In this document: positions 1 through 6,913 of the stretch, piece after piece
Layout: each line of letters begins with the position of its first letter
How positions within the stretch are numbered: position 1 is the first letter of the stretch
Source: Rhodospirillales bacterium
Lineage (GTDB): Bacteria; Pseudomonadota; Alphaproteobacteria; Reyranellales; Reyranellaceae
Assembly: GCA_013205335.1 (NCBI GenBank)
Contig: JABMNB010000316.1
Coordinates: 1-20,178, forward strand
Length of the DNA: 20,178 nt
Direction of reading: 5' to 3'
The notes under the pieces: model-generated
Seen by the model: the letters and a program-made list of their open reading frames with translations, nothing else
The model's database searches: none
Told to the model about the DNA's origin: nothing
Made by a program: the position numbers and the translations under genes

Positions 1-225
1 TTCGCGTGGACGCAAGGCCTGAAGTATCGCGGCACGTTCGACGGCACGCCGGACGTGGTGAAGTTCGCCGAGACGCTCGAAAAGGTCTGCGTCGAAACCG
101 TCGAAAGCGGCATGATGACCAAGGATCTCGCGCTCCTCATCGGCATGAGCCAGCCCTACCTGAACACCGAGGATTTCCTCGCCACGCTGGACGGCAACCT
201 CAAGGCCGAGATGGCCTCCTGGTAA
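1..225 (+). CDS. icd: Isocitrate dehydrogenase (NADP+), C-terminal fragment, cut by the window edge
   Basis: The reading frame is open from base 1 and stops with TAA at 223-225, giving the last 74 residues. The segment WTQGLKYRGTFDGTP followed by ESGMMTKDLALLIG and a short helical tail (FLATLDGNLKAEM) is the conserved C-terminus of the homodimeric NADP-dependent isocitrate dehydrogenase of alphaproteobacteria. This TCA-cycle enzyme of the cytoplasm converts isocitrate to 2-oxoglutarate and CO2. The active-site residues lie upstream of the window, so intactness cannot be judged. Only 7 bases separate its stop from the next gene on the same strand, so read-through into the DUF429 gene is likely. 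Confidence 0.9.
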   Translation, partial: FAWTQGLKYRGTFDGTPDVVKFAETLEKVCVETVESGMMTKDLALLIGMSQPYLNTEDFLATLDGNLKAEMASW

Positions 226-232
226 GCCTCCC

Positions 233-907
233 TTGATCGTCGGAGGCGCCGACGGTTGCCGTACCGGCTGGGTTGTCTGCCGGCGCGACACCGACAATTC
301 CCTGGAAGTAAGAGTTGTGAAGTCCCTCGCAGACGCCTGCGAGGGTCTTTCCATTCTGGCCGTCGACATGCCGATCGGCCTCACCGATGCCCCCCGTCCA
401 GGTCGCACCTGCGAGAGTCTGGCGCGGGCGCTGCTCCCAGGCAAAACGAGCTCGGTATTCCCAAGCCCATGTCGTCCGGCGCTTGCTTGCTCGAGCTACG
501 CCGAGGCCAACGCCACCAGCAAGAAACTGGGCGCCGGACTGACGCAGCAAGCCTTCAATCTCTTTCCCAAGCTGCGCGAACTGGACGCGCTTCTGCGCGG
601 CAGCCCGAGGCTGCAATGCGTCGTCCGCGAGGCCCATCCCGAACTCGCCTTTGCGCGCATGAACGCGGGCAAGCCGGTGCTCAGCAAGAAGCGCCGGCCC
701 GAAGGCTTTGCCGAGCGCCTCCATCTGCTCGAACGCCACGGCTTCCCGTGGCAGCCGCGATCGCTCCCCGGTGCGGCCCGCGACGACGTGCTCGATGCCA
801 TGGCCGTCTGCCGCACGGCCCTCCTGATCGCACGAGGTGCAGCGACGCGCCTGGGACCGGAGCAAGAGCGTGACCGCTACGGCCTGCCGATGAACATCTG
901 GTTCTAA
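233..907 (+). CDS. DUF429 family protein (RNase H-like fold, function unknown)
   Basis: 224 residues. The family signature is visible: GADGCRTGW at residues 5-13 (Asp7), AVDMPIGL at 43-50 (Asp45), EAHPE at 133-137, and a late acidic motif RDDVLDA at 183-189 before the typical end DRYGLPMNIWF. These acidic residues resemble the metal-binding positions of RNase H/RuvC-like folds, so a phosphoryl-transfer or nucleic-acid role is possible, but no activity is established for the family. The start is a TTG, because the conserved GxDG strand begins right there and the next Met is residue 46. No clear ribosome-binding site precedes it. It sits 7 bases after icd and may be read from the icd promoter. 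Confidence 0.85.
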   Translation: MIVGGADGCRTGWVVCRRDTDNSLEVRVVKSLADACEGLSILAVDMPIGLTDAPRPGRTCESLARALLPGKTSSVFPSPCRPALACSSYAEANATSKKLGAGLTQQAFNLFPKLRELDALLRGSPRLQCVVREAHPELAFARMNAGKPVLSKKRRPEGFAERLHLLERHGFPWQPRSLPGAARDDVLDAMAVCRTALLIARGAATRLGPEQERDRYGLPMNIWF

Positions 908-1005
908 TAGGCTGTTAACAATGGCTTTTCGGAAGTACCGGCGAGCAACAGTGCCCCGTCAACGGCCGCCACGGTCCTGATTCAGGAGGGTGCGACATCC
1001 AATTC

Positions 1006-1041
1006 ATTTATTTCGTTTATTTCATTTGTTTCGTTTGTTCG
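1006..1041. repeat. Four tandem 9-bp units, consensus RTTTRTTTC
   Basis: The four units are ATTTATTTC, GTTTATTTC, ATTTGTTTC and GTTTGTTCG, back to back. Base composition is far from the surrounding GC-rich DNA. The units differ at two purine positions in a regular pattern, which suggests duplication of an 18-bp double unit. No function is evident. It could be a slippage-prone microsatellite or a bent spacer. Confidence 0.8.
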
Positions 1042-1074
1042 CCAGGATTCCGAGTTTCAACGATCTGCTTGAGC

Positions 1075-1199
1075 GCGGGACGCACCCGGTCTCACGTCGA
1101 TTTGCGTATCGACGCCCCCTGATGCGTCGGGCCGTCCCGCGGGACTTGACCCCGAGTCTGCCGACATCGACTTCCGCACGATCGTGAACTCCCTCGGGG
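1075..1199. repeat. Two adjacent nested inverted repeats
   Basis: Unit one has outer arms GCGGGACG (1075-1082) and CGTCCCGC (1133-1140), enclosing inner arms CGTCGAT (1095-1101) and ATCGACG (1108-1114). Unit two has outer arms CCCCGAG (1150-1156) and CTCGGGG (1193-1199), enclosing the perfect palindrome CACGATCGTG (1177-1186). All arms match perfectly. The position between two converging genes would suit bidirectional transcription termination or an intergenic palindromic repeat of the REP type. No T-tract is present, so this is not a clear intrinsic terminator. Confidence 0.5.
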
Positions 1200-1200
1200 G

Positions 1201-2040
1201 TTAGTGCGAGAGCAGCACCGGCAGGCGAAGTTCGGCGAACACACCCGTGGTTGCGCCGCCGAGAACGAAGTCGCGGACGCGGGAATGGCCGAACCCTCCC
1301 ATCGCAAGCACCTGCGCCCCCTCCGCCAGGGCCTTCTCCTGCAACGCCTGGGCAATCGTTCTCTCGCCGAGAGTGATCTCGATGGGATGTGCCTTCACCC
1401 CCCGCTTCTCCAGCGAGGAAGCAAGAAGGCTGGCGAGAGTTGCTCCAGCCAGAGGCTTCTCATCGCCGACCGTCAACACCGTGACGCGACCACCTTCTGC
1501 CAGAAGTGGAAGGGCATCGCCGAGCGCGCGGGCGGCGACCCGGCTTGCATCCCACGCGATCGCGATATGGTCCAGCCGGGCGGCCGGCCGGGCGGAGCTC
1601 GGCACCAGAATGGTTGGCCGACCTGACCCGAACACGACGGCCTCGATCAGATGCTGGGCGGAAGCCTCTTCCCTGGACCAGGGAAGCACCGCCAGGTCGT
1701 AGTATCGAGCCGCGGCGGCAGCCGCATCGAGGAGCCCGCTCAGAAGGATCTTCCGGCTCGTGCAGTTCACGGCGGGCGGAGCCCCGAGCCCGCCGATCAG
1801 GCTCTGGAGGCGGGCGCATTCGGACTTGCTCTTGTCTTCTGCCGCCTGAACCAGACCGGGAATGTCGATCAGCAAGCTGGCCAACGGCGACGGCACCCGT
1901 GGAATGTCGACGGCGAAGGTCGTGACCTCGAGCGCGCCTCCCAGCGACATGGCGAAGCCGGCAGCCGCCAGGACGGCCTCATCTGCGGCCGCTTCAGGAT
2001 AGGTCGCCAACGGCATGTAAGTCCTGCGGGTCGTGATCAT
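1201..2040 (-). CDS. Tandem-domain universal stress protein (UspA family)
   Basis: 279 residues from the ATG at 2040. A GGAGG six bases upstream selects this start over a GTG-type start 57 bases further out. The C-terminal half (from about residue 150) is a clear Usp domain. It has a nucleotide-binding loop GGFGHSRVRDFVLGG, close to the G-x2-G-x9-G-S/T pattern but with Gly at the last position, and ends with LPVLLSH. The N-terminal half keeps the alpha/beta pattern but lacks an obvious glycine loop and looks degenerate. Usp proteins bind nucleotides and act in the cytoplasm in stress and low-oxygen survival. It has exactly the same length as the neighbouring Usp upstream, which suggests an old tandem duplication. 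An FNR/FixK-like box at 2136-2149 lies about 100 bases ahead of the start. Confidence 0.88.
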   Translation of the reverse strand: MITTRRTYMPLATYPEAAADEAVLAAAGFAMSLGGALEVTTFAVDIPRVPSPLASLLIDIPGLVQAAEDKSKSECARLQSLIGGLGAPPAVNCTSRKILLSGLLDAAAAAARYYDLAVLPWSREEASAQHLIEAVVFGSGRPTILVPSSARPAARLDHIAIAWDASRVAARALGDALPLLAEGGRVTVLTVGDEKPLAGATLASLLASSLEKRGVKAHPIEITLGERTIAQALQEKALAEGAQVLAMGGFGHSRVRDFVLGGATTGVFAELRLPVLLSH

Positions 2041-2135
2041 TTCGCGCCTCCAGTTGACTGAGCCCACCGTGAGGGCCGGCCGACCGCCTCTCCTCACAGG
2101 CTGTGCAATTCTGGAGAAGGACCGCGCGCCTGCCC

Positions 2136-2149
2136 TTGATCTGGGTCAA
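2136..2149 (-). promoter_or_regulatory. FNR/FixK-type binding site upstream of the universal stress gene
   Basis: TTGATCTGGGTCAA fits the FNR/FixK consensus TTGAY-N4-RTCAA on both strands. It lies in the 133-base gap between the two stress genes, centred about 102 bases ahead of the start at 2040. If it works at -41.5, the leader would be about 60 bases. Oxygen-limitation control of usp genes by FNR/FixK regulators is well known in alphaproteobacteria; the match itself is what the sequence shows. Confidence 0.7.
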
Positions 2150-2173
2150 CCGCGGAGGCGGACGCCCGCCCGT

Positions 2174-3013
2174 TCAGTGATAGATGAAGAGCGGGACCGG
2201 AGCGCTGTCGAACAGGTGCCGGGTCGTGGAGCCGAAGAGAATCTCCCTGAAACCACGATGACCGAAGGCCCCCATGACGAGCAACCGCGCACCCGTCTCC
2301 GAAGCGCGCCTCAGGAGGACATCGGCCGGGTTCTCCGTCGTTGCGACCGCCTCGAGGTCGGCATCGACACCGTGCAGAGCCAGGAACGAACGGGCTCGTT
2401 CGGCAACGGACAGGGCGGCCGATTGCTCGCGCCCGATCGACAGGATGCGAGCACCGGAAGAGCCGAAAATCCCCATCAGCGTCGCGACCTGCAACGCCTT
2501 CGCGGCCGGCGCGCTGCCATCGTAGGCCACCAGGACGGGCCCCTTCTCGATCCATTGGGGACCGCTCACCACGACCGGACGGCACCCATTGGCGATTATG
2601 TGGTGGACGAGGGGCGTCACGCCCTCGACCGCCTCGAGATGAAACTCGGCATCCCGGCCGGTAACGACGAGGTCGCACGTCTCGATCATTCGAAGCAATC
2701 CATCGCGCACGTCAGCTTCCATCGTGGAGCACACGGCGTCCATGCCCTCGTCCGCCAGGGAACGCCGGAACACGTCCGGCAGCTCCGAGATTCTTGCGCG
2801 TCGTTCGTCCGCCAGCTTCTTGCGATGCTGCAACCGGTCATAGGCGTATTGCAGGCCGCCGATCGGAACCGGCTCGACGCGATCGAGGTCGCTGATATCC
2901 AGTGCGGTCACGCCTCTCACCTGGGCGCCGCACTGTCGAGCCAATGCAACTGCAAGCCTCCTGGCGGCGACGGCGGACGGCGTATCATCGACGGTGACGA
3001 GAATGGAACGCAT
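2174..3013 (-). CDS. Tandem-domain universal stress protein (UspA family)
   Basis: 279 residues from the ATG at 3013, where the Usp strand MRSILVTVDDTP begins. A more distant start at 3094 would add 27 residues without homology. The first domain opens with the usual V-D-D/S-T/S strand. The second opens at KGPVLVAYDGS and carries a full nucleotide-binding loop, GAFGHRGFREILFGS, matching G-x2-G-x9-G-S. It ends VPLFIYH. The C-terminal domain should therefore bind ATP. It precedes the other 279-residue Usp gene on the same strand by 133 bases. A near-consensus FNR/FixK site lies about 60 bases ahead of its start, fitting an oxygen-responsive stress pair. Confidence 0.9.
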   Translation of the reverse strand: MRSILVTVDDTPSAVAARRLAVALARQCGAQVRGVTALDISDLDRVEPVPIGGLQYAYDRLQHRKKLADERRARISELPDVFRRSLADEGMDAVCSTMEADVRDGLLRMIETCDLVVTGRDAEFHLEAVEGVTPLVHHIIANGCRPVVVSGPQWIEKGPVLVAYDGSAPAAKALQVATLMGIFGSSGARILSIGREQSAALSVAERARSFLALHGVDADLEAVATTENPADVLLRRASETGARLLVMGAFGHRGFREILFGSTTRHLFDSAPVPLFIYH

Positions 3014-3066
3014 GGGACCCCTTTCCCCCTTAGCCTTCACGGTAAAGAGACGGCCGGTCTCCAGCA

Positions 3067-3080
3067 TTGACCTGAACCAA
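3067..3080 (-). promoter_or_regulatory. FNR/FixK-like site (one mismatch) upstream of the second stress gene
   Basis: TTGACCTGAACCAA is one base from TTGAY-N4-RTCAA (ACCAA in place of RTCAA). Its centre is 60 bases ahead of the ATG at 3013, so a -41.5 placement would give a leader of about 19 bases. The companion gene has a perfect box, which raises the prior, but the mismatch keeps confidence modest. Confidence 0.45.
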
Positions 3081-3082
3081 GA

Positions 3083-3107
3083 TTGCGTCAGCACGACCGG
3101 GACGCAA
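3083..3107 (-). terminator. Hairpin after the Bug gene, possible weak terminator
   Basis: TTGCGTC (3083-3089) and GACGCAA (3101-3107) form a perfect 7-bp stem with an 11-base loop, starting 9 bases past the stop of the Bug-family gene. No T-tract follows, so factor-independent termination is uncertain. Because it also lies just upstream of the FNR-like site, an operator role is an alternative. Confidence 0.35.
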
Positions 3108-3115
3108 GCTGTTTG

Positions 3116-4090
3116 CTACTCCGGCTTGATGCCGGCAGCCTGCAGCACCGGCACCCAGATCGATTCCTGCCGCTTCAGCCAGTCCTCGAGCTCCTGCGGC
3201 GTGCCCCCGATGGCCACGAAGCCACGCTTGGCCAGATCCTCCTTCTGCCCGGGCGTCGACACGGCGGCGTTCAGCGCCCGGTTCAGCTGCATCACCACAG
3301 CGGGCGGCGTACCCGCGGGGGCGAGCAGCGTGTAGACGATCGTGCCATCGACGTCGCCGGCCCCCAACTCCTTGAAGGTCGGGACGGTCGGGGCGACCGA
3401 CGAGCGCTCCAGCGACGCCATCGCGTAGGGCTTCAGCTTGCCGGCCGCGATCTGCGGCGCGACGCTGGTGATGCTCGACATGCCGAGCTTGATGTGGCCG
3501 CCCAACAGATCGGTCACGAGGGGGCCGGTCCCGCGGAACGGCACATGCGTCAGCCTGATGCCGTTCAGCATCGCGAACTGCTCGGCGGAAAGATGCATCG
3601 GTGTCGTAAGCCCCGCCGTGCCGTATTGCACCGAGCCCGGCGCTGCCTTCGCCGCCGCAATGATCGCCTTGAGGTCCGGCCAGGGGGCATCGAGGCTGCC
3701 GACGAGCACGGACTCCTGCTTGGCGATGAAGCCGATCGGCGCGAAGGCCGTCTTCGCGTCGAAGCCGAGCTTGGCGACTATGTGCGGATAGAGCGGCAGG
3801 TTGTTTGCACCCACCACCATCCAGTGGCCATCGGCGGGCTGCTTGGCCACGAATTCATGGGCGATGCTGCCACCGCCGCCGCCCTTGTTGTCGACGATCA
3901 CCGTGCCGCCCAGAGCCTTCTGCATCGGCTCCTGGATCGCCCGGACCAGCGCATCCGTGCCTCCCCCGGGCGGGAACGACACGACGATATGTACGGGTTG
4001 CGACGGGAAGGTCTGGGCCTGTGCCGCCGGTACCCCGCCCGCCACAAGGGCGGCGAGCGGGAGTTTGAGTACGGTACGCCTCTGGATCAT
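3116..4090 (-). CDS. Bug/TctC-family periplasmic solute-binding protein
   Basis: 324 residues. The N-terminus MIQRRTVLKLPLAALVAGG, followed by AAQAQ, is an export signal with a twin-arginine-like RRTVLK, so a periplasmic location is expected. The mature part begins FPSQPVHIVVSFPPGGGTD, the characteristic ligand loop of Bug proteins, followed by IVDNKGGGGGSIAHEFVAK and, further on, YGTAGLTTPMHLSAEQF and HVPFRGTGPLVTDLLGGHI. Bug proteins bind carboxylates and similar small ligands, usually for tripartite tricarboxylate transporters. No TctA/TctB membrane genes are in the window, so it is an orphan. Its start overlaps the stop of the beta-propeller gene by 4 bases (ATGA), implying coupled translation. 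The ligand cannot be read from the sequence. Confidence 0.92.
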   Translation of the reverse strand: MIQRRTVLKLPLAALVAGGVPAAQAQTFPSQPVHIVVSFPPGGGTDALVRAIQEPMQKALGGTVIVDNKGGGGGSIAHEFVAKQPADGHWMVVGANNLPLYPHIVAKLGFDAKTAFAPIGFIAKQESVLVGSLDAPWPDLKAIIAAAKAAPGSVQYGTAGLTTPMHLSAEQFAMLNGIRLTHVPFRGTGPLVTDLLGGHIKLGMSSITSVAPQIAAGKLKPYAMASLERSSVAPTVPTFKELGAGDVDGTIVYTLLAPAGTPPAVVMQLNRALNAAVSTPGQKEDLAKRGFVAIGGTPQELEDWLKRQESIWVPVLQAAGIKPE

Positions 4091-5232
4091 CGGTCTGTCG
4101 AACTCCTCACGGCCGCGGCACCGCCTCCGACATCGATCTTCTGACCGGTGTCGGTGATCTTGCCGTTGTCGTTCTTGAACACCTGCAGGTTCTTCTCGTT
4201 CATGTTCTGAACGACGATGACCGAGCCATCGCGCGAGAAGGATGCTCCCTGCGACCAGCCGCCGATCGGCGCCTCGCCGGTCTTGGTCAGCCCCGTGCCG
4301 TCGAGCCTGTAGAGCACGAGCATCCCGTTGGGCTTGTATTGCGGTGCATCCTTGGGCCGCGTCGAGCCGGCATGCGCGACCCCCGCGATCCAGCGGCCAT
4401 CGCTCGACATGATCATGCCCTCGAGATTCTCATGACCGATGTCGGCGGTACCCACGATCTTGCCGCTGGCGAGGTCGATCACGGTGAGGATGCCGTTGGC
4501 CTTGGGATCGCCGAGGCTTGCCACGACGGCGGCCTTGCTGTCGGGCGTCACCGAAACGGCATAGGGTCGCGGTGCCACATCGAGCACCGAAGACGAGGTG
4601 ACACTGTCGCCGCCCAGCTTCATCAGCTCGACCTTGGCGTCGCCATTGCGCGTCACCACGCCCGTCGCACCATCGGGCGATACCGCCATGTGGCTGAGCA
4701 GGGTCTTGGCGTCCATCAGCGGCACGGTCTTCACCAGCTTCACGTCCTTGCCGTCGATCGAGAGGATCGAGATCGAGCCTGCCATGCGGTTGGCGACGTA
4801 GGCGCGTTTGCCGTCCCTGGTGATCGAGATGCCGGCGGCGCCCGGGCCGGTAATCAGCGTGCCGAGAATCTTGCGGTCCTTGAGATCGACGACGGTCACG
4901 CGATCGTCCGGGGTAAGCTTGGTCGGATCTGCGGGATCGAGCTTCGACGAGGAGGCGATCAGGGCGATCGACTCGTCGGGGGTGATTGCGACCGAGAGCG
5001 GAGGGCCTACGACGCTGCCCGGCACATTCGATACGGTGCCCACGACCTTCACCGGCAGGGCGCCCAGATCCATGATCGTGATCGTGTCGGGCGGCGGATT
5101 GGCGACGTTCTTGTTGACGCCGTTCTCCTGGGTGATCTTGTGATCGTTCGAGGAAACGGCAATTTGTGCGTGCGCCTGCACGGCGCCGAGACTCAAGGCA
5201 ACACAAACGCCAGTGATGACCGTGTTTCGCAT
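4087..5232 (-). CDS. Secreted YncE/lactonase-like beta-propeller protein
   Basis: 381 residues with a Sec-type signal peptide (MRNTVITGVCVALSLGAVQAHA, likely cut after AHA). The body is built of about seven repeats of the YVTN/cytochrome-d1-like propeller kind: VAITPDESIALIAS, ISITRDGKRAYVANR, MAVSPDGATGVVTRN, VSVTPDSKAAVVAS, MIMSSDGRWIAGVA and ASFSRDGSVIVVQN. No haem motif or catalytic set was recognised. Candidate roles are a periplasmic scaffold or a lactonase-like hydrolase. The start is supported by AGGAGGAG four bases upstream. It is the first gene of a two-gene unit and overlaps the Bug binding-protein gene by 4 bases, which hints at a shared task such as processing or presenting the same ligand. 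Confidence 0.82.
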   Translation of the reverse strand: MRNTVITGVCVALSLGAVQAHAQIAVSSNDHKITQENGVNKNVANPPPDTITIMDLGALPVKVVGTVSNVPGSVVGPPLSVAITPDESIALIASSSKLDPADPTKLTPDDRVTVVDLKDRKILGTLITGPGAAGISITRDGKRAYVANRMAGSISILSIDGKDVKLVKTVPLMDAKTLLSHMAVSPDGATGVVTRNGDAKVELMKLGGDSVTSSSVLDVAPRPYAVSVTPDSKAAVVASLGDPKANGILTVIDLASGKIVGTADIGHENLEGMIMSSDGRWIAGVAHAGSTRPKDAPQYKPNGMLVLYRLDGTGLTKTGEAPIGGWSQGASFSRDGSVIVVQNMNEKNLQVFKNDNGKITDTGQKIDVGGGAAAVRSSTDR

Positions 5233-5340
5233 GGTGCTCCTCCTCGGCTAGCTCCTTCAGTCCGGAGCATTGTGCCGTGAGGAACCCTAGCGCCTGCGTC
5301 AGCCGTGCGAAATCAAATTCCCGTTTTCAGCCGAACTCTT

Positions 5341-5613
5341 TCAGACCATCCCGAGGGCATGCTTGTAGACGTCGAGCAGCGTCTCCTGCTCCGCACGATC
5401 GGCGGCGTCCATGGAGCGGAGCGACACGATCTTGCGCATCGTCTTGACGTCATAGCCGACGCCCTTGGCCTCGCTGTAGACGTCCTTGATGTCGCCGCCG
5501 ATGGCCTTCCGCTCTTCCTCGAGTTTCTCGATGCGCTCGACGAAGCTCTTCAGGCGGTCCGCGGAAACCGGGCCGGCCTTGGTCTTCTTGGAAACGCTGC
5601 TGCCGTCCGGCAT
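5341..5613 (-). CDS. gapR: GapR-family (DUF2312) DNA-binding protein
   Basis: 90 residues from the ATG at 5613, with AAGGAG seven bases upstream; the longer reading from 5661 lacks such a site. The sequence VSADRLKSFVERIEKLEEERKAIGGDIKDVYSEAKG... is the long amphipathic helix and acidic/basic pattern typical of DUF2312, ending with KHALGM. In Caulobacter the homologue GapR (about 89 residues) is a nucleoid-associated protein that clamps overtwisted DNA and aids topoisomerases during replication and transcription. The same role is inferred here from family membership and matching length. The gene is specific to alphaproteobacteria, which supports the taxonomic reading of the window. Confidence 0.92.
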   Translation of the reverse strand: MPDGSSVSKKTKAGPVSADRLKSFVERIEKLEEERKAIGGDIKDVYSEAKGVGYDVKTMRKIVSLRSMDAADRAEQETLLDVYKHALGMV

Positions 5614-5735
5614 GTCCCTACTCCTTGGTCTCAAGGACCGGACCATAGGAGGAGCGGCCATGTCAGCTCAATGACGTCGATGCGATGAATGATGGGGATA
5701 ACGGGGACGGCCAGCCGGTGCTGGCATTGCTTGCA

Positions 5736-6035
5736 TCAGCCGTGCTTGTGCTGCTCTTTGTCGAAGGCCTGCTTCTGGGCACTGGAAGCGTCCTTCTGGT
5801 GCTTGGCCTTCCAATCTTCGTAAGGCATGCCGTAGACGATTTCGCGGGCTTTCGGATCTGCGATCTCGATGCCCTGCTTGCCTGCCTCCTCGCGATACCA
5901 GCGCGACAGGCAATTGCGGCAGAAGCCTGCCAGGTTCATCAGGTCGATGTTCTGGACGTCGGTGCGCTCCTGAAGATGCGATACCAGCCGCCGGAAGGCG
6001 GCGGCTTCGAGTTCGGTACGGGTCTTGTCATCCAT
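5736..6035 (-). CDS. DUF1244 family protein
   Basis: 99 residues. The conserved core is present: AFRRLVSHLQERTDVQNIDLMNLAGFCRNCL, then RWYREEA and YGMPYEDWKAKHQ. The paired cysteines in FCRNC could bind a metal, but no function is established for this proteobacterial family. The start is fixed by AGGAGG six bases ahead of the ATG at 6035. The C-terminus (QKDASSAQKQAFDKEQHKHG) is charged and probably disordered. It lies between gapR and the N-formylglutamate amidohydrolase on the same strand with gaps of about 120 and 60 bases. Confidence 0.88.
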   Translation of the reverse strand: MDDKTRTELEAAAFRRLVSHLQERTDVQNIDLMNLAGFCRNCLSRWYREEAGKQGIEIADPKAREIVYGMPYEDWKAKHQKDASSAQKQAFDKEQHKHG

Positions 6036-6095
6036 GATCGCCTCCTGGGGGTGCAGGCCGATGCCTTGTTTCGGATATAGGCTCGGTCGGCAGGC

Positions 6096-6884
6096 TTAAC
6101 CAGACGCCCCTGCGACCTGCGAGAGGGCTTTTTTGACAGCGGTCGAGATCGCGGGTGCCAGCCTGCGGCCCCAGGCCCGCGCATCGTCCGGCGTGCCCAT
6201 GAGATCCTGGCGCACCTCCAGCGAACAATGGGGCAGCGCCCGCGACCGCGCATGTGCGGTCAGCGTGTATTCGTAGGTCGCGCGTGCCGAATAGGGCTCG
6301 TTGTCGCCCACCACCAGCGTCGGATCGCGACGCAGCTCGGTCAGCAGCGGCTCGGGAAGGCGCGGATCGTCGTTCCACAACACACCGACATGCCAGGGGC
6401 GGACGAAGCCCTTCATGACCGGCGTGAAACTGTGCATCACCAGCAGGCAGACCTTACGGCCGCCTTCCGTCATGGCATCGAGCAGACGGTCGACCTCGCG
6501 ATGGTAGGGCCAGAAGCAGGCTTCGGCCCTTGCGTCGACTTGTTCCCTGGTGAGGTCCTTGTTGGCGGGCACCACGGTTCCGTCGCTGATCTCCGGCGTC
6601 GAGCCCTCTCCCCCAGGCCACCGGTTGCAGTCGATCACCAGTCGCGAATAGCCGGACGAGACCAGCGGGGCATCGATAATTTTCGCAAGCTCGATCGCGG
6701 AGTCCAGCCCGCCGATGTCCCAGCCGATGTGGCGCGCCCGTTCGCTCTCTGGAAGTCCGAGGTCTCCCAGCGCCTGCGGCACCGCCTTGCTGGCGTGATC
6801 GCAGAGCAGCAACAGCGGCGCCCTCCCCTGTTCGTTGAAGACGGTAAACGGCGGCGGATCGCCCGGCCGGAGCAACGGTTGCAT
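6096..6884 (-). CDS. N-formylglutamate amidohydrolase family protein
   Basis: 262 residues. Family motifs are visible in order: LLLLCDHASKAVPQ (residues 24-37), HIGWDIGG (52-59), SGYSRLVIDCNRWPG (76-90), a VMHSFTP His near the middle, and SLEVRQDL near the end. The family includes HutG, which hydrolyses N-formyl-L-glutamate to formate and glutamate in histidine breakdown. This gene is not beside other hut genes, so the substrate may be another N-formyl amino acid or acyl-amide. The Asp-His and Glu metal positions look intact. It is transcribed away from the sugar-acid operon across only 29 bases, so the two promoters must overlap or lie inside the genes. Confidence 0.88.
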   Translation of the reverse strand: MQPLLRPGDPPPFTVFNEQGRAPLLLLCDHASKAVPQALGDLGLPESERARHIGWDIGGLDSAIELAKIIDAPLVSSGYSRLVIDCNRWPGGEGSTPEISDGTVVPANKDLTREQVDARAEACFWPYHREVDRLLDAMTEGGRKVCLLVMHSFTPVMKGFVRPWHVGVLWNDDPRLPEPLLTELRRDPTLVVGDNEPYSARATYEYTLTAHARSRALPHCSLEVRQDLMGTPDDARAWGRRLAPAISTAVKKALSQVAGASG

Positions 6885-6913
6885 CGCGCCCCTATAGTGC
6901 GAAGATCACGCAA

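Larger units (their letters stand above)
908..1200. other. Convergent intergenic region with repeats and palindromes, no gene seen
   Basis: This 293-base gap lies between the DUF429 gene (+) and the first universal stress gene (-). The only ORF in it (from 990) starts with GTG directly on a GGAGG-like stretch and encodes a low-complexity peptide, so I do not call it. The gap holds an AT-rich tandem repeat at 1006-1041 and two nested inverted repeats between 1075 and 1199. There is no hairpin with a T-run that would mark a classical intrinsic terminator. Confidence 0.6.

Noticed and set aside
1006..1041. CRISPR-like repeat
   Set aside because: The units are 9 bp, contiguous and without spacers.
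990..1187. 65-codon plus-strand ORF in the gap after the DUF429 gene
   Set aside because: Its GTG start sits directly on the only GGAGG-like stretch, and the first residues only reflect the 9-bp repeat (HLFRLFHLFRLF). No family features.
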